A DNA stretch of 34,206 nt, taken from an uncultured Eubacteriales bacterium. GTDB lineage: Bacteria; Bacillota; Clostridia; Peptostreptococcales; Anaerovoracaceae. The translations under genes were made by a program, and so were the position numbers. A model generated the notes under the pieces. That model saw nothing but the letters and a program-made list of their open reading frames with translations. It did not search any database and had not been told where the DNA came from. This document shows positions 23,163 through 34,111 of the stretch, piece by piece. The stretch spans positions 1-34,206 of the forward strand of contig ONRQ01000031.1 in the NCBI GenBank assembly GCA_900320285.1, in the 5' to 3' direction. Numbering within the stretch: the first letter of the stretch is position 1; every line of letters starts with the position of its first letter.

Positions 23163-24728
23163 TTATACTTCCGTTGCCTTGATAGGTGCTGATTCGTTGC
23201 TGTGCTTGCGTTCGTATGCGGCCATACGATTCAGGGCTTTCAGGTAAGCATTTATGCTCGCTTCCATGATATCTGTTGAAAGTCCTCTGCCGGTGAAAGT
23301 CCTGTCATATGCGTTCACCTTGACTGTGACATCTCCAAGAGTATCTTTACCTTCGGATATCGAGTGGATGTTGAATATGTCAAAACTGTGAGGAGAAGGC
23401 TGTATAATCGCATCGATAGCATTGTATGCCGCGTCGATAGGTCCGTCTCCGAGAGCTACGTCCTCTTTCTTTACACCATCCTTCTCAAGGCTTACTGTGC
23501 AAGTCGCAGTTGTAAAGTTGCTTGTAGACATCTGGAACCAGTCGAGCTTGTAGCCCTCAGCTTCGTCTTCGTAAACGATGTTTGTATTATGAGTCACGAT
23601 AGCTTCGAGATCGGCATCCGTGATGTTCTTTTTCTTGTCGCAGACAACCTTAAACTCGTCAAAGCATCTGTCGAGTTCTTCCTTGCTGAGTACAAATCCG
23701 AGTTCTTCGAGTCTCTGCCCTACCGCATGGCGGCCGGAATGCTTTCCGAGCACCAGATTGTTCACATGGATACCGACTGACTCCGGAGTCATTATCTCGT
23801 AAGTCTTCTTGTTGGCAAGCACGCCGTGCTGGTGTATTCCCGACTCGTGAGCGAAAGCATTTTTGCCTACGATCGGCTTGTTGAGAGGAGCCGTCTGTCC
23901 TATTATGTTATATACCGTCTGGCTCGCACGGTGGATCTGCGTGGTGTCTATGCCGGTCGTAAGTCCGGTGACATCCTGTCTTGTACGTATAGCCATTACG
24001 ATCTCCTCAAGAGATGTGTTGCCGGCTCTTTCACCCAGACCGTTGATGGTGCACTCCACCTGTCTTGCGCCTCCGAGCACTCCCGCCAGAGCGTTTGCAG
24101 TGGCCATGCCCAGGTCGTTATGGCAGTGAACTGAGAATATTACATTCTCCGCCCCCTTAACGTTGTATTTTACATCCTCTATCAGCTCGCGCATCTCGCC
24201 CGGTGTAGTGTAGCCTACTGTATCAGGAAGGTTGATGGTAGTAGCGCCGTTAGCTATTGCTACTTCAACTACTTTCTTGAGGAATTCAGGCTCACTTCTT
24301 GTAGCATCCTCAGCTGAGAACTCTATGTTTGAGCAGTATTTCTTTGCATACGCTACCATTTCGCCTGCCCTCTCGAGCACCTTTTCAGGAGTCATGCGAA
24401 GCTTATACTCCATATGGAGAGGAGATGTAGCGATGAACACATGAATGCGCGGATCAGCAGCACCCTTTACAGCTTCCCATGCCGTGTCGATATCCTTCGG
24501 GGTAGAACGTGCCAGTGAAGCAATGGTGCAGCCTCTGATGGTTTCAGATATGGTCTTGACAGACTCGAAATCTCCCGGCGATGCGATCGCAAAGCCCGCT
24601 TCGATTATGTCTACATGCATCTTCTCGAGGCATCTGGCAACTTCTATCTTTTCTCTCAGATTCATGCTGCAGCCCGGCGACTGCTCGCCGTCACGCAGCG
24701 TAGTATCGAAAATCTTTACCTGTTCCAT
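23163..24728 (-). CDS. leuA: 2-isopropylmalate synthase
   Basis: A 521-residue enzyme condensing acetyl-CoA with 2-oxoisovalerate, the first leucine-specific step. The TIM-barrel opens with [16 protein letters not shown] (about 7-22). The metal-binding His-x-His is in [15 protein letters not shown] (about 200-214), and [11 protein letters not shown] (about 232-242) follows. Residues from about 390 form the C-terminal allosteric LeuA dimer domain expected to bind leucine ([18 protein letters not shown]). The size is that of the long LeuA, which argues against homocitrate or citramalate synthase, though paralogues are hard to separate by eye. GGAG precedes the start. It lies 18 bp after ilvD. 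Confidence 0.94.
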   Translation of the reverse strand: MEQVKIFDTTLRDGEQSPGCSMNLREKIEVARCLEKMHVDIIEAGFAIASPGDFESVKTISETIRGCTIASLARSTPKDIDTAWEAVKGAADPRIHVFIATSPLHMEYKLRMTPEKVLERAGEMVAYAKKYCSNIEFSAEDATRSEPEFLKKVVEVAIANGATTINLPDTVGYTTPGEMRELIEDVKYNVKGAENVIFSVHCHNDLGMATANALAGVLGGARQVECTINGLGERAGNTSLEEIVMAIRTRQDVTGLTTGIDTTQIHRASQTVYNIIGQTAPLNKPIVGKNAFAHESGIHQHGVLANKKTYEIMTPESVGIHVNNLVLGKHSGRHAVGQRLEELGFVLSKEELDRCFDEFKVVCDKKKNITDADLEAIVTHNTNIVYEDEAEGYKLDWFQMSTSNFTTATCTVSLEKDGVKKEDVALGDGPIDAAYNAIDAIIQPSPHSFDIFNIHSISEGKDTLGDVTVKVNAYDRTFTGRGLSTDIMEASINAYLKALNRMAAYERKHSNESAPIKATEV

Positions 24729-24746
24729 TATTACTCCAGTCTCTTA

Positions 24747-26408
24747 TTATTCCAGGATAGCACCTTTGTCTGCGGAGCTGACGAGCTTCGCATAGCGCGC
24801 GAGATATCCGGTTTTCACCTTAGGCTCCGGGCATACCCAGGCCTTGCGGCGCTCTTCGAGTTCCTCATCCGAGACCTTCAGCTCAATTGTCTTGTTAGTA
24901 ATGTCTATGGAGATGATATCTCCCTCATTTACCAGACCGATGTTGCCTCCGGATGCCGCTTCAGGGCTGACGTGTCCTATAGATGCTCCGCGGGTCGCGC
25001 CCGAGAATCTTCCATCTGTTATAAGAGCTACAGATGCATCGAGTCCCATGCCGGCAATCGCTGATGTAGGATTGAGCATTTCTCTCATTCCAGGGCCGCC
25101 TTTCGGACCTTCGTAGCGGATCACGACTACATCGCCCGCTTTGATGCCGCCGTCATAGATCACGCGGATGGCATCCTCCTCAGAATCAAACACTCTTGCA
25201 GGTCCCTCATGCTGCATCATCTCAGGCAGAACAGCTGACTGTTTTACAACGCAGCCGTCAGGTGCGATGTTGCCCTTGAGAACAGCGATACCACCGGTCT
25301 TCATGAACGGGTCATCGAAAGGTCTGATGATATCCGTATTCAGATTGTCCGCGTTTGCGATATTCTCACCAACGGTTTTTCCGCTGACCGTCATGACCGA
25401 CGTATCGAGCAGGTTGCCTTTTGTGAGCTCCTTCATTACCGCATATACTCCGCCTGCAGCTTCGAGATCTTCCATGAACGTGTCTCCCGCAGGTGCCAGG
25501 TGGCAGAGGTTAGGAGTTTTACCGCTGATCTCGTTCGCCATATCGAAGCTGATATCAACTCCGGCTTCGTGAGCGATGGCAGGAAGATGCAGCATTGTAT
25601 TTGTGGAGCATCCGAGCGCCATGTCAACAGTCTCAGCATTGTGGAACGCTGCCTCGGTCATAATGTCACGAGGTCTGATATCCTGCTCTACAAGCTTCAT
25701 GATCTGCATGCCTGTTTCCTTAGCAAGGCGTATCCTTGCCGAATACGGAGCGGGTATTGTGCCGTTGCCGCGGAGTGCCATTCCTATGGCCTCTGTAAGG
25801 CAGTTCATGGAATTTGCCGTGTACATGCCGGAGCAGGAGCCGCATGAAGGGCAGGCATGCTCTACATATGACTGCACGCCGTCTTCATCGAGCTTTCCGG
25901 CATGGTATGCGCCGACTGCCTCGAACATGTGTGAGAGGCAGGTGCGTCTGCCGTCAGGCAGACGGCCGGCCAGCATTGGCCCGCCGGCGCAGAATATTGT
26001 AGGTACATTGATGCGTGCCGCAGCCATCAGCAGGCCCGGAACATTCTTGTCGCAGTTCGGTACCATAACAAGTCCGTCAAACTGATGGGCGATAGCCATA
26101 GCCTCAGTTGAATCGGCGATCAGGTCTCTCGTAACAAGAGAGTATTTCATGCCGATATGTCCCATTGCGATGCCGTCACAGACTGCTATTGCAGGGAAAA
26201 GGATCGGCGTACCGCCTGCAGCGCGCACTCCTGCCTTTACCGCCTCGGCTATCTTATCGAGGTGCATATGGCCAGGCACTATTTCGTTATATGAGCTGAC
26301 TACGCCAATCAGAGGGCGCTTGATTTCCTCTTCCGTCAATCCAAGCGCATACATGAGGCTCTTGTTAGGCGCGCGGTCAACTCCAATCTTTACATTGTCA
26401 GATTTCAT
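24747..26408 (-). CDS. ilvD: dihydroxy-acid dehydratase
   Basis: A 553-residue Fe-S dehydratase giving the 2-oxo acids of valine and isoleucine. The cluster cysteines are in [10 protein letters not shown] (about 118) and [18 protein letters not shown] (about 186-203). The C-terminal part shows [19 protein letters not shown] (about 470-488). The length is typical (about 555). AAGGA precedes the ATG. The 92 bp between it and ilvC hold GC-rich, partly repetitive sequence (several GAGCG units) without a clear T-run terminator, so transcription probably continues. Confidence 0.96.
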   Translation of the reverse strand: MKSDNVKIGVDRAPNKSLMYALGLTEEEIKRPLIGVVSSYNEIVPGHMHLDKIAEAVKAGVRAAGGTPILFPAIAVCDGIAMGHIGMKYSLVTRDLIADSTEAMAIAHQFDGLVMVPNCDKNVPGLLMAAARINVPTIFCAGGPMLAGRLPDGRRTCLSHMFEAVGAYHAGKLDEDGVQSYVEHACPSCGSCSGMYTANSMNCLTEAIGMALRGNGTIPAPYSARIRLAKETGMQIMKLVEQDIRPRDIMTEAAFHNAETVDMALGCSTNTMLHLPAIAHEAGVDISFDMANEISGKTPNLCHLAPAGDTFMEDLEAAGGVYAVMKELTKGNLLDTSVMTVSGKTVGENIANADNLNTDIIRPFDDPFMKTGGIAVLKGNIAPDGCVVKQSAVLPEMMQHEGPARVFDSEEDAIRVIYDGGIKAGDVVVIRYEGPKGGPGMREMLNPTSAIAGMGLDASVALITDGRFSGATRGASIGHVSPEAASGGNIGLVNEGDIISIDITNKTIELKVSDEELEERRKAWVCPEPKVKTGYLARYAKLVSSADKGAILE

Positions 26409-26500
26409 AATTCATCCTTATTATTATCATTATGGCCGCGCGCCGGAGAGTATCCTGAGCGGAATGAGCGATGCGGAGCGCAGCCACTTATTGTACATAC

Positions 26501-28061
<1,561 letters not shown>

Positions 28062-28073
28062 ACTCTGCACCCC

Positions 28074-29780
28074 CTATAGTTTCATGAAGTCGGTGATGTG
28101 GCTGCCGCCTCCCACCATAGGTCTTACCATCTCGTCTATATCGAGCATGCAGTCGATAACATAACCTTCTCCGCACGCCATTGCTTCCTCTATCGCATCA
28201 GCAAGGTCCTTCTGATTATTGACCCTGCGTCCGTGGAGTCCGTATGCTTCAGCCAGCTTTACAAAGTCCGGGCCTCTGTCCATGTCGGTCTCAGAGAAAT
28301 TCTTCTTATATATAAGGTTCTGCCACTGTCTTACCATTCCCAGCGTCTGGTTGTCGAACACGAAGGTTATTACAGGCAGTCCGTAATGCTGCACCGTTGT
28401 CAGCTCGTTGCAGTTCATGCGGAAGCTTCCGTCGCCTGCAATGTGGATCACCATTTTGTCAGGATTTCCTACCTTTGCTCCGATGGCAGCTCCGAGTCCG
28501 AAGCCCATAGTTCCGAAGCCTCCGGAAGTTATCAGCTGACCCGGATAGTCGAAGTGAAAATGCTGTATCGCCCACATCTGATGCTGGCCTACATCCGTGG
28601 CAACAATGGTATCCATTGGCATCATCCTGGCAATCGTATCGCATACCTGTTTAGGGTTCAGCGTGTCGCCGCCCTCATCGTACTTGGTCTCCGTAGGGAA
28701 CGAGAATACGTACTCCTTCCACTTGCTGTGATCCTGCTGGGTAAGTCTCTCATTGAGCATTCTGAGCACTTCCGTTGCATCACCGACTATGTGATGGTCA
28801 GTCTGCACGTTCTTGTTTATCTCAGACCTGTCAATATCAATATGGACTATCTTTGCCTGGCTTGCGAATGAATCCGGATCGAGAGCAACTCTGTCGGAGA
28901 ATCTGCAGCCGACTGCTATCAGCAGATCGCAGTCGTTGACCCCGATATTCGATGCCTGGGAACCGTGCATTCCGATCATACCCGTTGCGAGAGGGTTACG
29001 GCCTTCCATGCCTCCTCCGCCCATGACCGTGATTGCTGTAGGCGCATCCATAAGATTCACGAATTCATTGAATTCCTTGTGAGCTCTTCCTCTTACGACG
29101 CCTCCGCCGCAGATCAGCATAGGCTTTTCAGATTCGCCTATCATGCTGATGAGCTTGTCTATATCCTCTTCATCGATGGACGGTTTGTGCAGGTCAGCCA
29201 TGTTGCGGTCGTAAAGAGCATCGAGCATTCCCGATTTCTTGTGCTCTTTCCTTGGGACAAATTCATACTCAGCATACTCAGCTGTGACATTCTTGAGTAT
29301 GTCGATGAAAACCGGTCCCGGTCTTCCGCTTCTGGCGATCGCAAATGCCCTTCTGACAGTGTCAGCAAGCTTGTTTACATCGCTGACCTGGAATGTGCAC
29401 TTTGTAATAGGAAGCATGACGCCCGTGCTGTCGACCTCCTGGAATGAGTCCTTTCCTATCAGGCTCTCAGCAACATTGCACGAAATAAATACCACCGGGG
29501 ATGAATCCATGTACGCGGTAGCGACTCCGGTAGTAAGGTTTGTCGCACCCGGCCCCGAGGTAGAAAACGCCACCCCTACTTTTCCCGTGCTGCGGGCATA
29601 TCCGTCAGCTGCGTGCGACGCGCCCTGCTCATGTGCTGTCAGGTAATGATGTACCCTGTCGCGGTATTTTACCAGAGCGTCGTATACGTAGAGTATGGTG
29701 CCTCCAGGGTAGCCGAATACGGTATCGACTTCCTGCTCAAGCAGGCATTCCATTAATATTTCTGCGCCGGTCAATTTCAA
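28074..29780 (-). CDS. ilvB: acetolactate synthase large (catalytic) subunit, second copy
   Basis: A 568-residue ThDP- and FAD-dependent synthase making acetolactate or acetohydroxybutyrate. The catalytic Glu is in TAHEQGASHAADGYAR (about residue 50). TSGPGATNLTTGVATAYMD follows, and the ThDP motif starts at AGDGSFRMNCNELTT (about 440) and ends FVFDNQTLGMVRQWQ. The start codon appears to be TTG (29780), with AAAGGA upstream; a second TTG two codons later is possible. It lies 65 bp after the first small-subunit gene. With its own small subunit it forms a second complete acetohydroxyacid synthase in the same operon. Confidence 0.95.
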   Translation of the reverse strand: MKLTGAEILMECLLEQEVDTVFGYPGGTILYVYDALVKYRDRVHHYLTAHEQGASHAADGYARSTGKVGVAFSTSGPGATNLTTGVATAYMDSSPVVFISCNVAESLIGKDSFQEVDSTGVMLPITKCTFQVSDVNKLADTVRRAFAIARSGRPGPVFIDILKNVTAEYAEYEFVPRKEHKKSGMLDALYDRNMADLHKPSIDEEDIDKLISMIGESEKPMLICGGGVVRGRAHKEFNEFVNLMDAPTAITVMGGGGMEGRNPLATGMIGMHGSQASNIGVNDCDLLIAVGCRFSDRVALDPDSFASQAKIVHIDIDRSEINKNVQTDHHIVGDATEVLRMLNERLTQQDHSKWKEYVFSFPTETKYDEGGDTLNPKQVCDTIARMMPMDTIVATDVGQHQMWAIQHFHFDYPGQLITSGGFGTMGFGLGAAIGAKVGNPDKMVIHIAGDGSFRMNCNELTTVQHYGLPVITFVFDNQTLGMVRQWQNLIYKKNFSETDMDRGPDFVKLAEAYGLHGRRVNNQKDLADAIEEAMACGEGYVIDCMLDIDEMVRPMVGGGSHITDFMKL

Positions 29781-29845
29781 TTTCTTAGTATGTCCTTTCT
29801 ATATTATTTTATCGGAGGGTATCAGGCCCACCGAACAATTTACTA

Positions 29846-30316
29846 TTACTTTTCCATTGCTATGGTGCCGGTCCTCTGTATCTCGATGATACCGTAGCCC
29901 TTCATCGCCTTGATGAAGTCTTCTACATTTTCAGGCTCGTCGTGATACTCGATCAGCAGGTATTTAGGAGCTACTTTCATTACCTTGGCTCCCATCACCT
30001 GGCAAAATTCTATGAGCGGCGTACGGTTCGACAGGTTGTACGCCACTTTGATAAGCATCATCTCGAGGCATACGCTCTTTGCGTCGCTCAGGCGTCTTAC
30101 CTTTATGACATCGACATTCTTGTTGAGCTGCTTCTCGATCTGGTCGATAGTCCTCTGATCGCCGGTGGAGGTGATAGTCATGCTCGATATCTCGTGGTTA
30201 TCGGTCTCACCTACGGCAAGAGTATCGATGTTGAAGCCGCGCCTTGCAAACAATCCTGAAACAGCAGACAGGACTCCGTCTCTGTTCTCTACAAGTACTG
30301 AAAAGATCCCTTTCAT
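29846..30316 (-). CDS. ilvN: acetolactate synthase small (regulatory) subunit, first copy
   Basis: A 156-residue regulatory subunit (IlvH/IlvN type). The N-terminal ACT domain reads FSVLVENRDGVLSAVSGLF and RRGFNIDTLAVGETD. The C-terminal half (MMLIKVAYNLSNR, YGIIEIQRTGTIAM) is the activating domain. GGGAGG lies nine bases before the ATG. It follows the first ilvB by 15 bp. It differs substantially from the second copy, so the pair is not a recent duplication. Confidence 0.94.
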   Translation of the reverse strand: MKGIFSVLVENRDGVLSAVSGLFARRGFNIDTLAVGETDNHEISSMTITSTGDQRTIDQIEKQLNKNVDVIKVRRLSDAKSVCLEMMLIKVAYNLSNRTPLIEFCQVMGAKVMKVAPKYLLIEYHDEPENVEDFIKAMKGYGIIEIQRTGTIAMEK

Positions 30317-30331
30317 CGAATCCGCCTCCCG

Positions 30332-31948
30332 TCACTTAACATTGTTTTCGCTGTCAACATCGCACACCAGAATGCGGGCACCTTCGCCCTCAAGGAACCA
30401 GTCAAGCTTTTCATCAAGCTCGTCATTCGATTCGCACTCATTGTATGTAAGCCCGTAGGCTTCGGCTATCTTTCCGTAATCCGGCCAATCGCTGAGTTTT
30501 ACGCCTTCGTAATGTGAATCGTAGTTTTTATGCTGATACTCCCTTACCAGTCCGAGGTATCTGTTCCTTACCAGAAGTATTCTCAAATCAACATTGTTAT
30601 TACGCATGGTGGAGAGTTCGTTCATCGCCATCTGGAAAGCTCCGTCACCAATTACTGCGACTGTCTGCTTCTCAGGTGAAACGAGCTTAGCCCCTATTGC
30701 CGCAGGAATGGAATAGCCCATGGTCCCCATTCCTCCGGTCGTCATGAAGCGGCCTTCCTTCATTATATAATTGTCGGCACTCCAGAGCTGGTTCTGTCCG
30801 ACGTCAGCCACATACACAGCATCGTCATCGAGCTTTTCGGAGAGCTTCTGCACCATCAGATTCGGGTCCACCAGTCTGTCGCTGAATACGCGTGTATCGA
30901 CAGTGCTTGTCTTGATTTCCTCGAGCTCTTCTATCCAGCTGTCTTCCTTCCGGCTTATGTCGCCGTCCAGCATCATGGCAAATATCTCACTGAGATCTCC
31001 GACGAGCGGAATGGTAGGCCCTACATTTTTGCCGATCTCAGCCGTATCTATATCTATATGTATGATCGCACGCCTCGTGAGCTTCTCAGGTTTCGGAATG
31101 GCTCTGTCAGCGATGCGCGCACCAACGACCAGCAGCAGATCTGCCCTGCCCACAGCCTTGTTGGCATACGGCTTGCCGTTGTTTCCCAGCATGCCGAAAT
31201 TCAGCGGATGCTTCTTTGGCAGAACACCCATGCCCATCATGGTATGTACCAGAGGGATATTGAATTTTTCACAGAATTCACGAATGACTTGCTCGCCGTT
31301 TCCGAGAATGACTCCTCCGCCCGCGCAGATGAGAGGCTTTTCCGCCTGATCGAGCAGATTTATTACTCTTTTAAGCTGTATCGGGTTGATCTTTATCTCA
31401 GGCTTGTACCCGCGAATGATCACACCTTCAGGATAATGGAATTGCTTTCTCAGCTCGGCCTGCTGAACATCCATCGGAATGTCTATCAGGACCGGCCCCT
31501 TACGGCCTGTGGATGCGATATAGAAGGCCTCCTTAAAGACTCTCGGTATATCATCCGGGTCCTTGACCAGGTAACTGTGTTTGACGAATGATCTGGTAGC
31601 GCCACGCATGTCCGCTTCCTGGAACACATCCCTGCCGAGAAGTTTGCTCGACACCTGACCCGATATGGCAATGAGCGGAATGCTGTCAGCATAGGCCGTC
31701 GCAAGTGCAGTTATGAGGTTCGTAGCTCCCGGTCCGGATGTAACTACGCACACTGCCGGTTTGCGTGACATTCTGGCATAACCGCTCGCAGCGTGTCCGG
31801 CATTCTGCTCCTGACGTACCAGAACATGCTCGATACCCGAGTTATACAGCCCTTCATAAAAAGGCGCTATCGCCACGCCGGGATAGCCGAATACCAGGTT
31901 TATTCCCTCTGCCTCAAGGCATTTCACCATCGCTTCTGCACCGGTCAC
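30332..31948 (-). CDS. ilvB: acetolactate synthase large (catalytic) subunit, first copy
   Basis: A 538-residue large subunit and the first gene of the BCAA operon. The catalytic Glu is in VRQEQNAGHAASGYAR. TSGPGATNLITALATAYAD follows, and the ThDP motif is IGDGAFQMAMNELST ending in LLVRNRYLGLVREYQ. I set the start at the GTG at 31948 because AAGGAGG lies nine bases upstream. The open frame continues ten codons further to an ATG at 31978, but that would place the ribosome site inside the gene, and the family normally begins at TGAEAMVKCLE. The two large subunits of this operon are clearly divergent paralogues. Confidence 0.93.
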   Translation of the reverse strand: MTGAEAMVKCLEAEGINLVFGYPGVAIAPFYEGLYNSGIEHVLVRQEQNAGHAASGYARMSRKPAVCVVTSGPGATNLITALATAYADSIPLIAISGQVSSKLLGRDVFQEADMRGATRSFVKHSYLVKDPDDIPRVFKEAFYIASTGRKGPVLIDIPMDVQQAELRKQFHYPEGVIIRGYKPEIKINPIQLKRVINLLDQAEKPLICAGGGVILGNGEQVIREFCEKFNIPLVHTMMGMGVLPKKHPLNFGMLGNNGKPYANKAVGRADLLLVVGARIADRAIPKPEKLTRRAIIHIDIDTAEIGKNVGPTIPLVGDLSEIFAMMLDGDISRKEDSWIEELEEIKTSTVDTRVFSDRLVDPNLMVQKLSEKLDDDAVYVADVGQNQLWSADNYIMKEGRFMTTGGMGTMGYSIPAAIGAKLVSPEKQTVAVIGDGAFQMAMNELSTMRNNNVDLRILLVRNRYLGLVREYQHKNYDSHYEGVKLSDWPDYGKIAEAYGLTYNECESNDELDEKLDWFLEGEGARILVCDVDSENNVK

Positions 31949-31987
31949 GATAATGTCCCTCCTTACATTTTGTTTCATCTTGTATGC

Positions 31988-32027
31988 GTAACAATTACTT
32001 TATCACGATTGATGAAATGTAACAATT
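31988..32027. repeat. direct repeats GTAACAATT, 31 bp apart, in the BCAA leader
   Basis: GTAACAATT occurs at 31988-31996 and again at 32019-32027 in the same orientation, about three helical turns apart, between the BCAA promoter and the first ilvB. Such phasing suits a dimeric or tetrameric regulator; none is encoded nearby. Confidence 0.4.
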
Positions 32028-32062
32028 CCTTTCTGTATTTTTTGAGATAATATACAATTTAC

Positions 32063-32099
32063 AAGTGGTTTTTTGTTGACACAAACAATAAAGTGGTTT
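32063..32099. repeat. direct repeats AAGTGGTTT in the divergent promoter region
   Basis: AAGTGGTTT lies at 32063-32071 and 32091-32099. The two copies bracket the plus-strand -35 hexamer, with the second copy ending in the -10. They are candidate regulator half-sites controlling the two divergent units. Confidence 0.4.
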
Positions 32100-32104
32100 A
32101 CTTT
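32076..32104 (+). promoter_or_regulatory. promoter of the leucine dehydrogenase-like gene
   Basis: A perfect TTGACA (32076-32081) is followed after 17 bases by a weak -10, TACTTT (32099-32104), about 50 bp before the start codon. The weak -10 suggests that activation is needed. Confidence 0.55.
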
Positions 32105-32116
32105 TTTATATGTCAA
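32087..32116 (-). promoter_or_regulatory. promoter of the BCAA operon
   Basis: On the minus strand a perfect TTGACA (32116-32111) is followed after 18 bases by TTTATT (32092-32087). It overlaps the plus-strand promoter, so polymerase can hardly occupy both. The resulting leader to the GTG at 31948 is about 130 bases. It has no T-box sequence and no terminator hairpin that I can see. Confidence 0.5.
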
Positions 32117-32153
32117 ATAAAAAAGTACTCAACTAATAAGAAAGGAAATCCAT

Positions 32154-33197
32154 ATGACTAACATTGAGATGATCCGTGCCTATGGGCATGAGCAGGTTGC
32201 ATATTTCAACAACGAAAAAGCCGGCCTAAAGGCTATCATTGCTCTTCACAATACAAACCTCGGTCCGGCTGTAGGCGGATGCAGGCTCTGGCCTTATGAG
32301 AGTGAAGAAGCTGCACTCTTCGACGTGCTCAGACTCTCCCGCGGCATGAGCCACAAGAACGCTGCTGCAGGAATGCCTCTCGGAGGAGCCAAGGGCGTTA
32401 TCATTGCACACCCATCCCAGAAGACTGAGGCAATGTTCGAAGCATTCGGCGAAGCAGTAAACACTTTTATGGGCAAGTACTACACCGCTGAGGATGTAAA
32501 TACTGACACTAAAGATGCTGACTACATGCTGCGCACTACAGATTATGTAGTAGGCCGTGCAGACGTATCCGGAGACCCTTCTCCATTCACATCCATCGGC
32601 GTATTTGACGGTATCCGCGCTGTTGCACAATTCATGAACGGTTCCGACAGCCTTGACGGAATGAAGATCGCTGTACAGGGACTCGGCAAGGTAGGCATGG
32701 GCCTGGCAGAGCTTCTGCACGAAGCAGGCGCAAAGCTGATCGTATGCAACAACTCGAACCGCGAAGCAATGAAGTATGCTGTTGAGCAGCTCGGAGCAAC
32801 CGAGGTTCCGAAAGACGAGATCTACGGTGTTGAATGCGACATCTTCGCACCTTGCGCTCTCGGTGCTGTCGTAAACAGCAAGACCATTCCGCAGTTCAAG
32901 TGCAGAGCAATTGCCGGAGCTGCCAACAACGTTATTTATGATGACGCTGCAGGCGAAGCACTCAAGGCACGCGGCATCCTGTACGCTCCTGACTTCATCA
33001 TCAACGGAGGCGGAGTCATCAACGCAGGCCAGGAAGCATTCACTACATACGACAAAGAGAACGTGCTCAAGCAGGTACACAACATCTACAACACAGTATA
33101 CAGAATGCTCGAAGAGTCCAAAGAGACAGGAAAGCCTGAAGGCGTGATCGCTACAGAATTCGCTGAGAACCGCATCAGAAACGGTCTTGACGCGTAA
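32154..33197 (+). CDS. leucine dehydrogenase-like (Glu/Leu/Phe/Val family) dehydrogenase
   Basis: A 347-residue NAD-dependent amino acid dehydrogenase, reversibly deaminating leucine, valine or isoleucine to the 2-oxo acid and ammonia. Family marks are GPAVGGCRLWPY, Lys68 in GMSHKNAAAG and the catalytic Lys80 in MPLGGAKGVI, matching the lysine positions known for Bacillus leucine dehydrogenase. The dinucleotide loop is VQGLGKVGMGLAE (about 179-191). It is slightly shorter than the usual about 364 residues; phenylalanine dehydrogenase cannot be fully excluded. AAAGGA lies before the ATG. It is read divergently from the BCAA operon with overlapping promoters, which supports a branched-chain substrate and a role in nitrogen assimilation or oxidation of surplus product. 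A strong terminator follows. Confidence 0.92.
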   Translation: MTNIEMIRAYGHEQVAYFNNEKAGLKAIIALHNTNLGPAVGGCRLWPYESEEAALFDVLRLSRGMSHKNAAAGMPLGGAKGVIIAHPSQKTEAMFEAFGEAVNTFMGKYYTAEDVNTDTKDADYMLRTTDYVVGRADVSGDPSPFTSIGVFDGIRAVAQFMNGSDSLDGMKIAVQGLGKVGMGLAELLHEAGAKLIVCNNSNREAMKYAVEQLGATEVPKDEIYGVECDIFAPCALGAVVNSKTIPQFKCRAIAGAANNVIYDDAAGEALKARGILYAPDFIINGGGVINAGQEAFTTYDKENVLKQVHNIYNTVYRMLEESKETGKPEGVIATEFAENRIRNGLDA

Positions 33198-33225
33198 GCG
33201 CAAATCAACCGGTACAAATCAAAAG

Positions 33226-33257
33226 GCATATCCGCGATCAAGCGGATATGCTTTTTT
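33226..33257 (+). terminator. intrinsic terminator of the leucine dehydrogenase-like gene
   Basis: GCATATCCGC (33226-33235) pairs perfectly with GCGGATATGC (33242-33251), and six T follow. It lies 28 bp after the stop codon. Confidence 0.92.
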
Positions 33258-33328
33258 GATACTTTAAATGCTTCTGCGGTCGCCCCGGCCTGTTTTCCGG
33301 ATGATCACAGGACAGGCAGGCGCGGCAG

Positions 33329-33357
33329 TTTACAAGCGGAAGTATTCCGATTATACT
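33329..33357 (+). promoter_or_regulatory. promoter of the YcxB-like gene
   Basis: TTTACA (33329-33334) and TATACT (33352-33357) are 17 bases apart, a good SigA-type promoter about 45 bp before the ATG. Confidence 0.6.
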
Positions 33358-33403
33358 TTGTCTGTAATCTGCTTTAAATAACAGTAATTTGGAGACCGCA
33401 TCA

Positions 33404-34081
33404 ATGGCTAAGAACAAAACCAGAAGCAACAAGACTTCCTCCCAGGCAAAACCTAAGACCGAGGCTCAAAAAACCTCTAAGGTTTCTGACAAGAAAAAGG
33501 AAGTGCTTTATCAGATCAGGACCAAACGCGATTCAGGTGTTTTAAAGGCATATATCACTTTTACATACCGCGTGTTCCATCCTAAAGTTACGGCGAGGAT
33601 GGTGCTCTACGGGCTCCTGATAATTGCACCGGGCTTCGTCGTTAAAACCCAGGCGCTGAAGATCATTCTCTGGGTATTAGGAGGACTGGTAGTTCTTCTC
33701 GGACTCTTCCGTCAGTATATTTCGCTTGCCCTTACAAAAAGATCGGATGAGGATTACCGCAATGGTACTGAATTCGTATACGAATTCACGCAGAATGACG
33801 CCTCATTTTTCCGTGATGGAGAGCTGTCCGTATACAGCAACAGATACAAGGACATAGATGCTGTATTCTACGACGAGGATTATTATTATCTCAGTCTCAC
33901 AAGCAGGGAATTCTTTGTTATCCCTATGGACAGATTTACTATTGGAGATCCGTCTACCTTCGGTGATTTCATGTATAAGAGATGTAAAAAAGTATGTCGC
34001 TGGATCCCTGCAAAGTTCGGAAACAAACTCAAAAAATACCGGTCAGGCCGTGCCATCGCAAGAGACCAGAAGTACCGTTAA
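33404..34081 (+). CDS. YcxB-like membrane protein
   Basis: A 225-residue membrane protein of uncertain function. The first 35 residues are lysine-, serine- and threonine-rich and probably cytosolic. Two adjacent hydrophobic segments follow at about 69-84 and 87-105 (with the start used here). The C-terminal part has the YcxB-like pattern: FVYEFTQNDASFFRDGE, then YKDIDAVFYDEDYYYL and EFFVIPMDRF, then a basic tail. The role of YcxB-like domains is not known. The start at 33404 is supported by GGAG nine bases upstream; a TTG five codons earlier is less likely. Its stop codon overlaps the A/T-tract of the hairpin that begins the right end repeat. Confidence 0.75.
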   Translation: MAKNKTRSNKTSSQAKPKTEAQKTSKVSDKKKEVLYQIRTKRDSGVLKAYITFTYRVFHPKVTARMVLYGLLIIAPGFVVKTQALKIILWVLGGLVVLLGLFRQYISLALTKRSDEDYRNGTEFVYEFTQNDASFFRDGELSVYSNRYKDIDAVFYDEDYYYLSLTSREFFVIPMDRFTIGDPSTFGDFMYKRCKKVCRWIPAKFGNKLKKYRSGRAIARDQKYR

Positions 34082-34111
34082 AAAAAGAGCTGAACTTATG
34101 AGTTCAGCTCT
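34080..34111 (-). terminator. intrinsic terminator at inner edge of right repeat
   Basis: AGAGCTGAACT and AGTTCAGCTCT (34086-34096 and 34101-34111) form an 11-bp stem. On the minus strand it is followed by seven T that overlap the stop codon of the YcxB-like gene. It stops transcription coming inward from the repeat. Apart from the outer four base pairs its stem differs from that of the left copy. Confidence 0.7.

Noticed and set aside
31949-32080. T-box or peptide attenuator in the BCAA leader
   Set aside because: No T-box core sequence and no terminator/antiterminator pair are visible. A very short possible leader frame with Ile-Val-Ile codons is too weak to support.
32226-33203. 325-residue minus-strand frame opposite the leucine dehydrogenase-like gene
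   Set aside because: Caused by codon bias of the real gene; no ribosome site or domain.
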